Positions 49,365-57,839 of a stretch of 64,000 nucleotides of DNA are shown piece after piece. The stretch is from NCBI RefSeq assembly GCF_000834655.1, contig NZ_JXQQ01000052.1, positions 1 to 64,000 on the forward strand. The letters are read 5' to 3'. How positions within the stretch are numbered: position 1 is the stretch's first letter; each line of letters opens with the position of its first letter. The notes under the pieces were generated by a model. It made no database searches, had not been told where the DNA came from, and saw only the letters and a list, made by a program, of their open reading frames with translations. The translations under genes were made by a program, and so were the position numbers. This stretch comes from Variovorax paradoxus. GTDB lineage: Bacteria; Pseudomonadota; Gammaproteobacteria; Burkholderiales; Burkholderiaceae_C.

Positions 49365-50111
49365 ATGTCTTCCCCCAAAGTGATCTTCGGCTTCCATGCC
49401 GTGGGCGTGCGAATCAAGACCGCGCCGAAATCGGTGCTCGAGGTTCTGTTCGATGCCAGCCGGCGCGATGCGCGCATGAAACAGTTCATCGCGCGTGCGC
49501 AAGAAGCCGGCGTGCGGCTGGTCGAGGCCGACAGCCTGCGCATTGCCAAGCTCAGCGGCAGCCACGGCCACCAGGGCGTGGCGGCGCGGGTCGAACCCAC
49601 GGCGCAAATCCATTCGCTTGACGAACTGCTCGAAGGCCTGGAGGAGGCCGGCACCGTGCCGCTTCTGCTGGTGCTCGACGGCGTGACCGATCCGCACAAC
49701 CTGGGCGCGTGCCTGCGCGTGGCCGATGGTGCCGGCGCCCATGCGGTGATCGCCCCCAAGGACCATGCGGCCGGCATCAACGCCACCGTGGCCAAGGTGG
49801 CGAGCGGCGCGGCCGAGACGGTGCCGTATTTCATGGTGACCAATCTCGCGCGCACGCTCAACGAGCTCAAGGAGCGCAACATCTGGTGCGTGGGTACGAG
49901 CGACGATGCGCCGGGCACGATCTACCAGAGCGACCTCAAGCGCCCGCTGGCGCTGGTGCTGGGCGCCGAGGGCGAAGGCATGCGCCAGCTGACCCGCAAG
50001 ACCTGTGACGAGCTCGTGAGCATCCCGATGGCCGGCGCGGTCGAGAGCCTGAACGTCTCGGTGGCCAGCGGCGTGTGCCTCTACGAGGCGATGCGCCAGC
50101 GCAGCGCCTGA
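49365..50111 (+). CDS. rlmB: 23S rRNA (guanosine-2'-O)-methyltransferase RlmB
   Basis: The 248-residue SPOUT (TrmH) methyltransferase has an N-terminal substrate-binding domain (FGFHAVGVRI) and the knotted catalytic domain: motif 1 LDGVTDPHNLGACLRVADG, motif 2 LALVLGAEGEGMRQLTR and motif 3 SIPMAGAVESLNVSVA. It methylates G2251 in the ribosomal P loop. A GATAAT hexamer ends 6 bases before the ATG, giving a probable leaderless start, although the G run just before the ATG could also act as a weak ribosome site. Confidence 0.94.
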   Translation: MSSPKVIFGFHAVGVRIKTAPKSVLEVLFDASRRDARMKQFIARAQEAGVRLVEADSLRIAKLSGSHGHQGVAARVEPTAQIHSLDELLEGLEEAGTVPLLLVLDGVTDPHNLGACLRVADGAGAHAVIAPKDHAAGINATVAKVASGAAETVPYFMVTNLARTLNELKERNIWCVGTSDDAPGTIYQSDLKRPLALVLGAEGEGMRQLTRKTCDELVSIPMAGAVESLNVSVASGVCLYEAMRQRSA

Positions 50112-50118
50112 TCTCCCG

Positions 50119-51321
50119 CTAGTCCTGCTTGGGCAGCGGCCCGCCCTTGCGGTGGAAGTACACGAGCTCGGCCATGCGCCGCATCTGCGGCGTGCCGAGC
50201 AGGTGGTTGAACATCCAGTCGCTCTGGAAGTGGTCGAAGGCCCAGCGCAGCGAACGCTTGAGCACGAAGCGCGGGTAGCTGCGCACGAACCACGTCGCCG
50301 GGTCGTCCACCTCGCCGCGCACGAAGCGCGCCACCGCCTCGCCCGCACGCTCGCCGTGCTGCAGCGCGGTGTGGATGCCGCCGGCCGTCACGGGCGACAC
50401 CATGCCCGCCGCATCGCCCACCAGGAGCGCCCGTTCGCGCGCCACGACCGGAAGCACGCCGCCGCAGGGAATCATTCCGGCGCGCACGGCCACCGGGGGC
50501 GCATCGCCCGGCGACACCACCGATTCGATCTTCTTCAGGAAAGGCGCGAGCCGCAGCGCATTCGCATCGTTCTGCCCCGTGCGGCGCGCGAGACCGATCT
50601 GGCTCACGCCCACGCCGTCCAGCGCCCAGCCGATGTAGCCCGGGGCGAGCTTGCGGTCGATGAAGCAGTGCAGGAGGTCGGGCGCCATGCGGGCGCCCTG
50701 GTATTCGTGCTCGACGCCGTAGAGAAAGCGCGTGTTGCGCGAGAGGCCCAACACCTTGGCGACGCGTGAATGCGGGCCGTCGGCGCCCACGAGGTAGGTG
50801 GCGGTGATGCAGGGGCCGTGCGTCACCGGGACTTCCCACCGGTCGTTCATCCACAGCGCCTGCTCGAACAGCGTGCCCAGGCGCACATCGACGCCAGAGG
50901 CGCGGGCCGAATCCACCATCCAGTCGAGCAGCGCGGGCGCATCGGTGGCCCAGAACCAGTAGCCGGGGGCATGCAGGTCGACGTGCCGCATGTTCGGGGC
51001 GTAGAGCCGCACGCCTTCGATGCGCCGAACCAGCGCGGGTGGCACCTCGGCCAGCCAGGGGACGCTGTCCACCGCGTCTTTCACGATGATGCCGGTGGTG
51101 TGGAGCTTGGCGCCGGCGCTGGCTTTTTTCTCCAGCACCATCACGCTCAAGCCGGCCAGGGCCGCGGCACGAGCACAGGCGAGGCCCGCGAAGCTCGCAC
51201 CGACGACGAGCAGGTCCACCCTGATGTTTGCCAGGCCACCGCTCGGGGTGGTCGGCGCGGGGCAACGCGCCGTGGACGAAGTGGAGAGAGGGGAAAAGAG
51301 GCAGGAAGTAGAGGAGTGCAT
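50119..51321 (-). CDS. FAD-dependent oxidoreductase of the geranylgeranyl reductase/UbiH-like type
   Basis: The protein is up to 400 residues. The FAD motif LLVVGASFAGLACARAAALA begins near residue 43, then a GAKLHTTGI segment, LVGADGPHSRVA (second FAD motif) and LLVGDAAGMVSPVTAGGIHT (third). This set is that of geranylgeranyl-reductase-like and aromatic hydroxylase flavoproteins. The N-terminal 35 residues from the ATG at 51321 are Ser/Thr/Pro rich and not conserved, so a GTG at 51219 placing the FAD motif at the start is a real alternative. Substrate unknown. It converges with rlmB. Confidence 0.78.
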   Translation of the reverse strand: MHSSTSCLFSPLSTSSTARCPAPTTPSGGLANIRVDLLVVGASFAGLACARAAALAGLSVMVLEKKASAGAKLHTTGIIVKDAVDSVPWLAEVPPALVRRIEGVRLYAPNMRHVDLHAPGYWFWATDAPALLDWMVDSARASGVDVRLGTLFEQALWMNDRWEVPVTHGPCITATYLVGADGPHSRVAKVLGLSRNTRFLYGVEHEYQGARMAPDLLHCFIDRKLAPGYIGWALDGVGVSQIGLARRTGQNDANALRLAPFLKKIESVVSPGDAPPVAVRAGMIPCGGVLPVVARERALLVGDAAGMVSPVTAGGIHTALQHGERAGEAVARFVRGEVDDPATWFVRSYPRFVLKRSLRWAFDHFQSDWMFNHLLGTPQMRRMAELVYFHRKGGPLPKQD

Positions 51322-51433
51322 GGCAGCCGACTGAAGCAACGCGCACCACGGTGTGTGGTGCGCGTGCGAAGTTAGCTACGCCATGTGCGGGCGGCGTGAA
51401 GCCTGTGTGAACTCGACCCGCAGGGTCAGCGCA

Positions 51434-51604
51434 TCAGGAGGGATCCTTGCTGCGTGTGCGGCCCACCGCGCTGAAGATGCCGATGCCCAGGAGGATCAGC
51501 GCGCCGATGCCGATGTAGAGCGTGGGAACGCCCGCCACTGAGGCACCCCAGGCGATGCCGCCCAGGAAAATCAGGAAACCGACCATGTAAAGCGCAAAAG
51601 ACAT
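51434..51604 (-). CDS. Small two-TM membrane protein
   Basis: The 56-residue protein is almost entirely two TM helices (FALYMVGFLIFLGGIAWGAS and TLYIGIGALILLGIGIFSAV) with a short charged tail RTRSKDPS. A GGAGG ribosome site lies 5 bases before the ATG at 51604 (a second ATG directly upstream is too close to it). Function unknown. The gaps on each side (51322-51433 and 51605-51706) contain no further gene. Confidence 0.72.
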   Translation of the reverse strand: MSFALYMVGFLIFLGGIAWGASVAGVPTLYIGIGALILLGIGIFSAVGRTRSKDPS

Positions 51605-51706
51605 CATGTCCTCCGGTAGCTGAGATGCCTTGCAGTATCCCCACGTGCCGTCCGCCCCCAACCGGCGCTGACCGCCTCTGCGTGTGGGAGCGTGCCTACC
51701 GATGGG

Positions 51707-52297
51707 TTAGTCCGGGCACGCGACCAGGAGGTACCGGCAGGCCGTGCGCCCCAGCGCCTTGAAGACCAGCGGCCGGTCCACGCCGAAGTCGAGGCAATCC
51801 CCGGGCGCCAGTTCGAATCGCTCGTCGCCGTAGTCGACCTGCAGCGCGCCCTGCAGCATCCAGAGGCATTGGCGATAGGGCTTGCCGCTCCACCGTGGAT
51901 AGCCGACCTGTGCCGACCGAGGCAGTTCGACCTCCACCAGTTCCACGCCGCTGCCCGCGCGGCGCTCGGCGACCTGGCGGCGCAGATAGCCGGCGTCGGG
52001 GTCGCGCCAGACTTCCTGCGCGGCCTTTGTGCGAAGCCGCTGGGGGCTTTCCTTTTCCTCGGTGAGCAATTGGGCCAGCGACACGCCAAGGCCCGCGGCC
52101 AGCCGGCCCAGCAGGACGGCGGTGGGGCTGCTCTGCGCACGCTCCACCTTCGAAATCATCGCCTTGCTCACGCCCGACAACTCCGCCAGTTCGGCCAGGC
52201 TCAGCCCCTTGGCCTGCCGCAGCGCCAGCAGCCGGGTAGCGATAAGGGCATCGATGTGGCCGGAGGCGTCGCCGGGAGGGGGTGATTCGTTTCTCAT
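51707..52297 (-). CDS. XRE-cupin transcriptional regulator
   Basis: The 196-residue protein has an N-terminal XRE helix-turn-helix (LRQAKGLSLAELAELSGVSK, about 25-75) and a C-terminal cupin ligand domain (RQCLWMLQGALQVDYGDERF, LAPGDCLDFGVDRP). This two-domain form is like SutR/PuuR-type regulators. It is divergent from a GNAT acetyltransferase gene 42 bases away, a pairing often seen. The start codon lies within a 12-bp palindrome TCTCATATGAGA, and AATAATC ends 5 bases before the ATG, so the transcript is probably leaderless and self-repressed. Confidence 0.88.
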   Translation of the reverse strand: MRNESPPPGDASGHIDALIATRLLALRQAKGLSLAELAELSGVSKAMISKVERAQSSPTAVLLGRLAAGLGVSLAQLLTEEKESPQRLRTKAAQEVWRDPDAGYLRRQVAERRAGSGVELVEVELPRSAQVGYPRWSGKPYRQCLWMLQGALQVDYGDERFELAPGDCLDFGVDRPLVFKALGRTACRYLLVACPD

Positions 52298-52321
52298 ATG
52301 AGATTATTATTCTCTTATATT
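52292..52321. promoter_or_regulatory. Operator/promoter region between the XRE-cupin and GNAT genes
   Basis: The perfect palindrome TCTCATATGAGA (52292-52303) covers the XRE start codon. A related half-site TCTCTTATAT starts 19 bases later (52311). TATATT (52316-52321) is a good -10 for the GNAT gene and AATAAT (52308-52303, minus) for the regulator. The spacing of the half-sites suits dimer binding on one DNA face. Confidence 0.55.
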
Positions 52322-52339
52322 GAACGACGGAGAAGCGCC

Positions 52340-52861
52340 ATGCGCCTCATTGCCTGCACCGAGGAAGCCCACGCCGGCGCCATCCTCGCCATCCTCAACG
52401 ACGCCATCGTCACCTCCACCGCGCTCTACGACTACAAGCCGCGCACGCTCGAGAACATGGTTGGGTGGTTCGCCACCAAGCGCGCCAACGGCTTCCCGGT
52501 GATCGGCGCGGAAGACGAGAACGGCAAGCTCATGGGCTTTGCGAGCTATGGCACCTTTCGGGCCTTTCCCGCCTACAAGTACACGGTCGAGCACTCGGTG
52601 TACGTCGAGGCCGGCCATCGCGGCGCGGGGCTCGGGCGCACGCTCATGGAGGCGATCATCGACGAGGCGATCGCGCGCGACGTGCATGTGATGGTCGGCG
52701 CCATCGATGCCGCGAACGCGGGCAGCATCGGCCTGCACGAGCGGCTCGGTTTCGAGCACGCGGGCACGGTGAGGCAGGCCGGCTTCAAGTTCGGCCGTTG
52801 GCTCGACGTGGCGTTCTACCAGCGGATTCTTGCGACGCCGCTGAACCCCGTCGACGGCTAA
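52340..52861 (+). CDS. GNAT N-acetyltransferase (phosphinothricin/methionine-type)
   Basis: The 173-residue protein matches the PAT/MnaT group: ILNDAIVTSTALYDYKPRTL, GFASYGTFRAFPAYKYTVEH and the acetyl-CoA loop YVEAGHRGAGLGRTLMEAI, then NAGSIGLHERLGFEHAGTVR. These enzymes acetylate the amino group of L-methionine sulfone/sulfoximine, phosphinothricin or methionine; natural substrate uncertain. The ATG at 52340 has a GGAG ribosome site; a 14-residue upstream extension would run through the promoter. Expected to be controlled by the divergent XRE-cupin protein. Confidence 0.88.
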   Translation: MRLIACTEEAHAGAILAILNDAIVTSTALYDYKPRTLENMVGWFATKRANGFPVIGAEDENGKLMGFASYGTFRAFPAYKYTVEHSVYVEAGHRGAGLGRTLMEAIIDEAIARDVHVMVGAIDAANAGSIGLHERLGFEHAGTVRQAGFKFGRWLDVAFYQRILATPLNPVDG

Positions 52862-52864
52862 AAG

Positions 52865-53347
52865 CTAGGCAAGCAAGAAGAAGCGCATCACGACTTCGGC
52901 CGGGTGCCTGACGCCGGCACCGACGAACATCCGTTCGTTGATCCATTGCAGCGTGGGCGAGGCCGTCTCGAAGCGCGGATTGCAGCGGAAGTAGACCTGT
53001 GCCGGATCGACCGGCTCGCCGCGCATCAGCTTGGCCATCACGTCCGGCGCGGCCGAGCGCACCGCATGGTTCTGCACGTAGATGAGGTCGCCCGCATCGG
53101 TCTCGAGGCCGTAGCGCGCGTCGAGTTCGGAGAGCGTGTCGCTCACGATCAACTGGAAGTCGCTGCCGCCGGGCAGCACGCGTGCGCGCCAGCCGTGGCC
53201 CGACGCCTCGCCGCCCGTGATGGGCACCACGCGCCGGAGGCCCCGCGCGCTCCGGCCCAGCACCTGCGGCACGCCCACCTCGACGCGCAGGTCGGCGAAG
53301 TGCTCGAGCGAGGGCGCGGCGATCGAATCGAAGAGGTTGCTGCTCAT
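52865..53347 (-). CDS. DUF3237 (UPF0311) family protein
   Basis: The 160-residue beta-rich protein has the DUF3237 pattern: LRVEVGVPQVLG, RRVVPITGGEASGHGWRARV and PGGSDFQLIVSD, ending ERMFVGAGVRHPAEVVMRFF. Function unknown. It lies 13 bases downstream of the aldo/keto reductase gene on the minus strand, so it is likely the last gene of the run chrA-chrA-aldo/keto reductase-DUF3237. Confidence 0.85.
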   Translation of the reverse strand: MSSNLFDSIAAPSLEHFADLRVEVGVPQVLGRSARGLRRVVPITGGEASGHGWRARVLPGGSDFQLIVSDTLSELDARYGLETDAGDLIYVQNHAVRSAAPDVMAKLMRGEPVDPAQVYFRCNPRFETASPTLQWINERMFVGAGVRHPAEVVMRFFLLA

Positions 53348-53360
53348 CGCCGGAAACGGT

Positions 53361-54329
53361 TCAGGCCGCTGCCGTCTCCGCGCTCGCGCGGTCGAGCATC
53401 TCGATGGTGCCCGCGTCGAGCTTCAGTTGCGTGGCGACCACCAACTCTTCGAGCTGCGCGATCGAGGTTGCGCTGGCGATCGGCGCGGTCACGCCCGGTC
53501 GTGCGATCTGCCAGGCAATGGCGACCTGGCCCGGCTTGGCGTTGTACTGCTGCGCCACCTTGTCGAGCGCATCGAGGATGCGCAGGCCCCGCTCGTTGAG
53601 GTACTTCTTCGTCGTGTTGGCGCCGCGCGCGCTCTTCGATGCATCGGCCTCGGTGCGGTACTTGCCCGTGAGGAAGCCGGCCGCGAGCGCGTAGAAGTTG
53701 ATCACGCCCACTTCGCGCTTGACGCAGAGCGGCTCCAGTTCGTCCTCGAACACCGCGCGGTCGTACAGGTTGTAGAGCGGCTGCAGGCTCTCGTAGCGCG
53801 CGATGCCCAGGCGTTCCGACACGTCCAGCGCCTCGGCCAGCCGGGGCGCCGTGTAGTTGGAGGCGCCGATGGCGCGCACCTTGCCTTCCTTGATGAGCGC
53901 ATCGAAGGCGCCGAGCGATTCCTCCAGCGGCGTGTTGGCGTCGTCGTCGTGCGACTGGTAGAGGTCGATGTAGTCCGTCTGCAGGCGCTTGAGCGAGGCC
54001 TCGACCGCTTCCCGGATGTACTTGGGCGCGAGGCCCACCTTGCCTTCGCCCATCGGCTTGCCGACCTTGGTGGCCAGCACCACGCGGTTGCGCTTGCCGC
54101 TCTGCTTGAGCCACTTGCCGATGATGGTTTCCGACTCGCCGCCGGTGTGGCCCGGCACCCAGGCCGAGTAGACGTCGGCGGTGTCCACGAAGTTGAAGCC
54201 CGCGTCCAGCCAGGCGTCGAGCAGCTTGAACGAGGCGGCCTCGTCGACCGTCCAGCCGAACACGTTGCCTCCGAAGGCGAGCGGCGAAACCAGGAGGCCG
54301 GAGCGGCCGAGCGGGCGAAGTTGCGACAT
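53361..54329 (-). CDS. Aldo/keto reductase
   Basis: The 322-residue NADPH-dependent (alpha/beta)8 barrel has the catalytic tetrad: Asp and Tyr in FVDTADVYSAW (about 50-60), Lys in VLATKVGKP and His in LYQSHDDDAN. The C-terminal coenzyme region AIPGA-like is here IASATSIAQLEELV. Substrate unknown; the group resembles general aldehyde reductases or YajO/Tas-type proteins. Confidence 0.9.
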   Translation of the reverse strand: MSQLRPLGRSGLLVSPLAFGGNVFGWTVDEAASFKLLDAWLDAGFNFVDTADVYSAWVPGHTGGESETIIGKWLKQSGKRNRVVLATKVGKPMGEGKVGLAPKYIREAVEASLKRLQTDYIDLYQSHDDDANTPLEESLGAFDALIKEGKVRAIGASNYTAPRLAEALDVSERLGIARYESLQPLYNLYDRAVFEDELEPLCVKREVGVINFYALAAGFLTGKYRTEADASKSARGANTTKKYLNERGLRILDALDKVAQQYNAKPGQVAIAWQIARPGVTAPIASATSIAQLEELVVATQLKLDAGTIEMLDRASAETAAA

Positions 54330-54366
54330 GACGAAGTTTCCTGAAGAAGAAAAGCGAAGGGAAGGA

Positions 54367-54966
54367 TCAGACGAAGCCCACGGCGCCGAGCAATGCGCCC
54401 GCGCCCAGCAGCCAGAGCAGGTGAAGGCGCGTGCGCCAGACGATAAGCGCGGCCACGCCGGTCAGGAGCCACAGATGCCAGGCAGGCGCGTCGCCGGCAT
54501 GGTTACCCGCGGCCAGCACCCAGCCGGTGGCGATCAGGAGGCCCACCACGACCGGCGCCATGCCTTGCTTGAAGGCGCGCACTTCGCGGCGGGTGCGGTT
54601 GCGGTGGCCCCAGCGGGTGGCGAAGTAGGTGAGGGTGGTGCTGGGCACCATGATGCCGACCATGGTCACCATCAGGCCGAAGAATCCGAGCAGCCATGCC
54701 ATCGGCCCGGCGCCGATGCCGCCGCCCGCGTTGAGCCCGACGTTCCAGCCCATGAGCGCGACGAACAGCACGTTGGGCCCCGGAGCCGCCTGGGCGATGG
54801 CGACCGACGAGCTGAACTGCGCATCGGTGAGCCAGCCGTGCTGGGTGACCAGGTAGCGATGCATGTCGGGCACCGTGGTGATGGCGCCGCTGATCGACAG
54901 CAGCGAAAGGAGCAGGTACTGGCCGAAGAGGGCGAGCCAGTCGTGCCACTGCATCGCGATGGTCAT
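54367..54966 (-). CDS. Chromate transporter, second short ChrA half
   Basis: The 199-residue membrane protein is one CHR domain of the split (two-gene) chromate transporters. It has several TM helices and the motif AIAQAAPGPNVLFVALMGWN, the counterpart of the MPGPNV motif. GGAGG upstream of the ATG at 54966 acts as ribosome site. It lies 58 bases after the first half. The pair may export chromate or another oxyanion. Confidence 0.85.
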   Translation of the reverse strand: MTIAMQWHDWLALFGQYLLLSLLSISGAITTVPDMHRYLVTQHGWLTDAQFSSSVAIAQAAPGPNVLFVALMGWNVGLNAGGGIGAGPMAWLLGFFGLMVTMVGIMVPSTTLTYFATRWGHRNRTRREVRAFKQGMAPVVVGLLIATGWVLAAGNHAGDAPAWHLWLLTGVAALIVWRTRLHLLWLLGAGALLGAVGFV

Positions 54967-55024
54967 TCGAAAACCTCCGCCTTCGGCTGCGGTGCGAGCT
55001 TGCTTGGGGCGGCCCGGCGCGCGC

Positions 55025-55627
55025 TCATGGCGCGATCCTCTTCCAGGTCCAGACGCAGGCCACGCCGCCGACCACCAGCAGCACCCAGCCGAGCGGCACC
55101 TTGAACACCGCGATCGCCGCGAACACCAGCGCCATGAACGCAAGGCAGACCGGAAAGCCCAGCGGGTGCTTGCGCAGTTGCGGAATCAGCTTGATGCCCG
55201 TGGCCGCGATCAGCCCGCCCGAGACCGCCCCCATGCCGCGCAGCGCCGCCGCCACCTGCGGGTTGCCCGCGTAGTGCGCATAGAGCACGGCCAGCGCGAG
55301 GATGACGACAAGGGGGATGGTCAGCATGCCCGCCACCGCGGCAAGGGCGCCGCGCAGGCCGAAGTAGCGGTCGCCGATCATGAGGCCCAGGTTGATCACG
55401 TTGGGCCCGGGCATCACCTGGGCCACGGCCCAGTCTTCAAGGAACTGCTCGGGGGTGAGCCACTTCTTCTTCTCGACCATCTCTCGCTGGACGATGGCCA
55501 GGACACCGCCGAAGCCCTGCAGCGCGAGCCAGGTGAATGAAACAAAAAGGTCGCCTGGCGACCGGGGCTGGGGCTGGAGCTGCGAGAGCGCTTCTGGCGC
55601 TGCCGCGTCGGAGAGGGGCGGGTGCAT
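55025..55627 (-). CDS. Chromate transporter, first short ChrA half
   Basis: The 200-residue protein has the N-terminal CHR signature FVSFTWLALQGFGGVLAIVQ and the AVAQVMPGPNVINLGLMIG motif, followed by four or five TM helices. It belongs to the short-chain CHR type that works with a second half encoded next to it. The N-terminal ~25 residues are a Pro/Gln-rich cytoplasmic extension. It heads the minus-strand run and is divergent from yihY with an 81-base gap. Confidence 0.87.
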   Translation of the reverse strand: MHPPLSDAAAPEALSQLQPQPRSPGDLFVSFTWLALQGFGGVLAIVQREMVEKKKWLTPEQFLEDWAVAQVMPGPNVINLGLMIGDRYFGLRGALAAVAGMLTIPLVVILALAVLYAHYAGNPQVAAALRGMGAVSGGLIAATGIKLIPQLRKHPLGFPVCLAFMALVFAAIAVFKVPLGWVLLVVGGVACVWTWKRIAP

Positions 55628-55708
55628 GTGGATGCGATTATCGTAGGCAGGCCTGCAAGATGCCGGGCACCGGGCTGACAAGCCCGACCGAAGCAACAGG
55701 GACACTCC

Positions 55709-56638
55709 ATGCTCATGCAAATCCGCGCGCTCTTCGATCTCTGCAAACGGGCCTTCGCCTCGTGGTCGAACGACTACGCACCCAGCATGGGGGCGGCGCT
55801 CGCGTACTACACGGTGTTTTCCATCGCGCCGCTGCTCCTGATCGTGATCGCGGTGGCGGGCCTGGTCTTCGGGCAGGAGGCCGCGCGCGGCGAGATCTTC
55901 GCGCAGCTCTCGGGCCTCATGGGCGCGCAGGGTGCGGCCGCGGTGCAGGGCATGCTGCAGGCGGTGAACAAGCCGGCCGAAGGCATCGTGGCCACGGTGA
56001 TCGGCATCGGGCTCCTGGTGGTCGGCGCGACCACGGTCTTCGGCGAACTGCAGGATGCGCTCGACCGCATCTGGCGTGCGCCGGCCCGCGCCAAGAGCTC
56101 GGGCATATTCAACCTGCTGCGGGTGCGGCTGCTGTCGTTCAGCATGATCATGGGCATCGGCTTCCTGCTCATGGTGTCGCTGGTGGCGAGCGCCGCGCTG
56201 GCGGCGCTGGGCAAGTGGTGGTCGCCGATGTTCGGCGCGTGGGAGAGCCTGGCTCAGGTGGTGAACTTCGTCTTCAGCTTCGCGATGGTGACGGTGATCT
56301 TCGCGATGATCTACAAGATCATGCCGCGCGCAAGGGTTCAGTGGCGCGACGTGTGGGTGGGCGCGGCCGTGACGGCGCTGCTGTTCACCGTGGGCAAGCA
56401 CCTGATCGGCCTCTACATCGGCAAGAGCAGCGTGGCGTCGGGTTACGGCGCCGCGGGCTCGCTGGTGGTGGTGCTGGTGTGGGTGTACTACTCGGCGCAG
56501 ATCTTCCTCCTGGGCGCCGAGTTCACCTGGGTCTACGCGCGCACCTACGGCTCGATGAAGGACAAGGAAAAGGCGGGCCTGCCCGATGCGAACCCGTCGC
56601 CAACGCGCGACGTGCCCCTGGCGCAAAACGACGCCTGA
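55709..56638 (+). CDS. YihY/BrkB-family inner-membrane protein
   Basis: The 309-residue protein with about six TM helices matches the YihY family once called ribonuclease BN: FASWSNDYAPSMGAALAYYT, VFSIAPLLLIVIA, ATTVFGELQDALDRIWRAP, KHLIGLYIGKSSVASGYGAA and VYYSAQIFLLGAEFTWVYA are all typical. Function unsettled; some relatives affect lipid or flavonoid traffic. Start 55709, with an alternative ATG two codons later. Confidence 0.9.
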   Translation: MLMQIRALFDLCKRAFASWSNDYAPSMGAALAYYTVFSIAPLLLIVIAVAGLVFGQEAARGEIFAQLSGLMGAQGAAAVQGMLQAVNKPAEGIVATVIGIGLLVVGATTVFGELQDALDRIWRAPARAKSSGIFNLLRVRLLSFSMIMGIGFLLMVSLVASAALAALGKWWSPMFGAWESLAQVVNFVFSFAMVTVIFAMIYKIMPRARVQWRDVWVGAAVTALLFTVGKHLIGLYIGKSSVASGYGAAGSLVVVLVWVYYSAQIFLLGAEFTWVYARTYGSMKDKEKAGLPDANPSPTRDVPLAQNDA

Positions 56639-56647
56639 GGGCCAGGG

Positions 56648-57199
56648 TCAACCCGCGAAGCCGCCTTCGTCGAGAAACTTCTGTTCTTCCGCGGTGCTGC
56701 TGCGACCGAGCATCCGGTTGCGGTGCGGAAAGCGGCCGAAGCGCGCGACGATGTCCCGGTGCAGCACGGCAAAGCGCTGTGTGTTGGCGTCGAGCGCCGC
56801 ATTGAGTTCGACCGAGCGCTCCTGCTCGGCAAGCACTTCGGAGTGCATGAAGGGCAGGTAGAAGAACGCGCGCAGCGCTGTTTCGAACTGCTGGTCGAAG
56901 CCTGCCTCGATCGCTTTCTTTGCCACGCGCAGCGCAAGGCCGTCGGTGGCGAGCATGTGCGGGTTGTTGCGCCAGGCGTTGCGCGGCAGCTGGTCGAGCA
57001 GCACGAGAAGGGCCAGCGTGCCTGCGGCGTCGTCGGTCCAGTGATCGAGTTCGCCGCGGGCGGCGGCCTGGTGTGCAGCCGAGAAGCGCGAGAGAAATTC
57101 AGCGTCGAATGCGTCGCTCTTGGCGAACCAGCGCGACGGGCCGGCGTCGCGCCAGAAGTCGACCACTACGCGGGCAGCAGGGAGGGCTTGGGAGGTCAT
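56648..57199 (-). CDS. DUF924 family protein
   Basis: The 183-residue helical protein has DUF924 blocks: VVDFWRDAGPSRWFAKSDAF, TLALLVLLDQLPRNAWRN, LRAFFYLPFMHSEVLAEQ and FPHRNRMLGRSSTAEEQKFL. The family is TPR-like with no assigned activity. The ATG at 57199 is chosen because residues upstream are not conserved. It converges with yihY with a 9-base gap and is divergent from the CHRD gene. Confidence 0.88.
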   Translation of the reverse strand: MTSQALPAARVVVDFWRDAGPSRWFAKSDAFDAEFLSRFSAAHQAAARGELDHWTDDAAGTLALLVLLDQLPRNAWRNNPHMLATDGLALRVAKKAIEAGFDQQFETALRAFFYLPFMHSEVLAEQERSVELNAALDANTQRFAVLHRDIVARFGRFPHRNRMLGRSSTAEEQKFLDEGGFAG

Positions 57200-57315
57200 C
57201 GTTGCATTCTCTTTCACTCTGTGGCGGGCCTGCAAAGTCGGGGTGGTGGCCGACACGGCGGGGGGCGCGCGCTGCCTATGCTGTGGAGGCTTTCATAACC
57301 CAGGAGATAAAGCTC

Positions 57316-57765
57316 ATGACCAAATACGGCACCCTTTTGCGCGCAGCCCTCATCACCGGCGTGGCCAGTGCTGCCCTGGTCGGCTGCGGGATGATGTCCA
57401 AGTCGAACACCGCCAGCTTCAGCGGCGCGATGAACGCGGCCAGCGAAGTCCCGCCCAACATGACGCGCGGCAGCGGCATGGCCGAAGCCTGGCTCAATCG
57501 GGACACCAACGTCCTCAAGTACAAGATCACCTACACCGGCCTGAGCGGCCCTGCCACAGCGGCGCATTTCCACGGCCCTGCTGCGGCCGGCGCCAATGCA
57601 GGCGTGGTGCTGCCGTTCGCCAATGCGGCCAGCCCGATCGAAGGCCAGGCCACGCTCACGCCGGCCCAGGCCGCCGACCTCGTGGCGGGCAAGTGGTACG
57701 CGAATATCCACACCGCCGCCAACCCGGGCGGCGAGATCCGCGGGCAGATGCTGCCGAAGATGTGA
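57316..57765 (+). CDS. CHRD-domain lipoprotein
   Basis: The 149-residue protein has a lipobox ALVGC (about Cys23) and one CHRD domain, first described in chordin. Conserved parts are SGAMNAASEVPPNMTRGSG, HFHGPAAAGANAG and the terminal WYANIHTAANPGGEIRGQ. Bacterial CHRD proteins are extracytoplasmic and of unknown role. An AGGAGA ribosome site precedes the ATG. Confidence 0.88.
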   Translation: MTKYGTLLRAALITGVASAALVGCGMMSKSNTASFSGAMNAASEVPPNMTRGSGMAEAWLNRDTNVLKYKITYTGLSGPATAAHFHGPAAAGANAGVVLPFANAASPIEGQATLTPAQAADLVAGKWYANIHTAANPGGEIRGQMLPKM

Positions 57766-57839
57766 TCTTCCTCGGGAGAGGGCCGGGGGCTTAGGCCGCC
57801 GGTCAGGTTGCTGTCGCGGGGGTGGTGTCAAATGAATGC

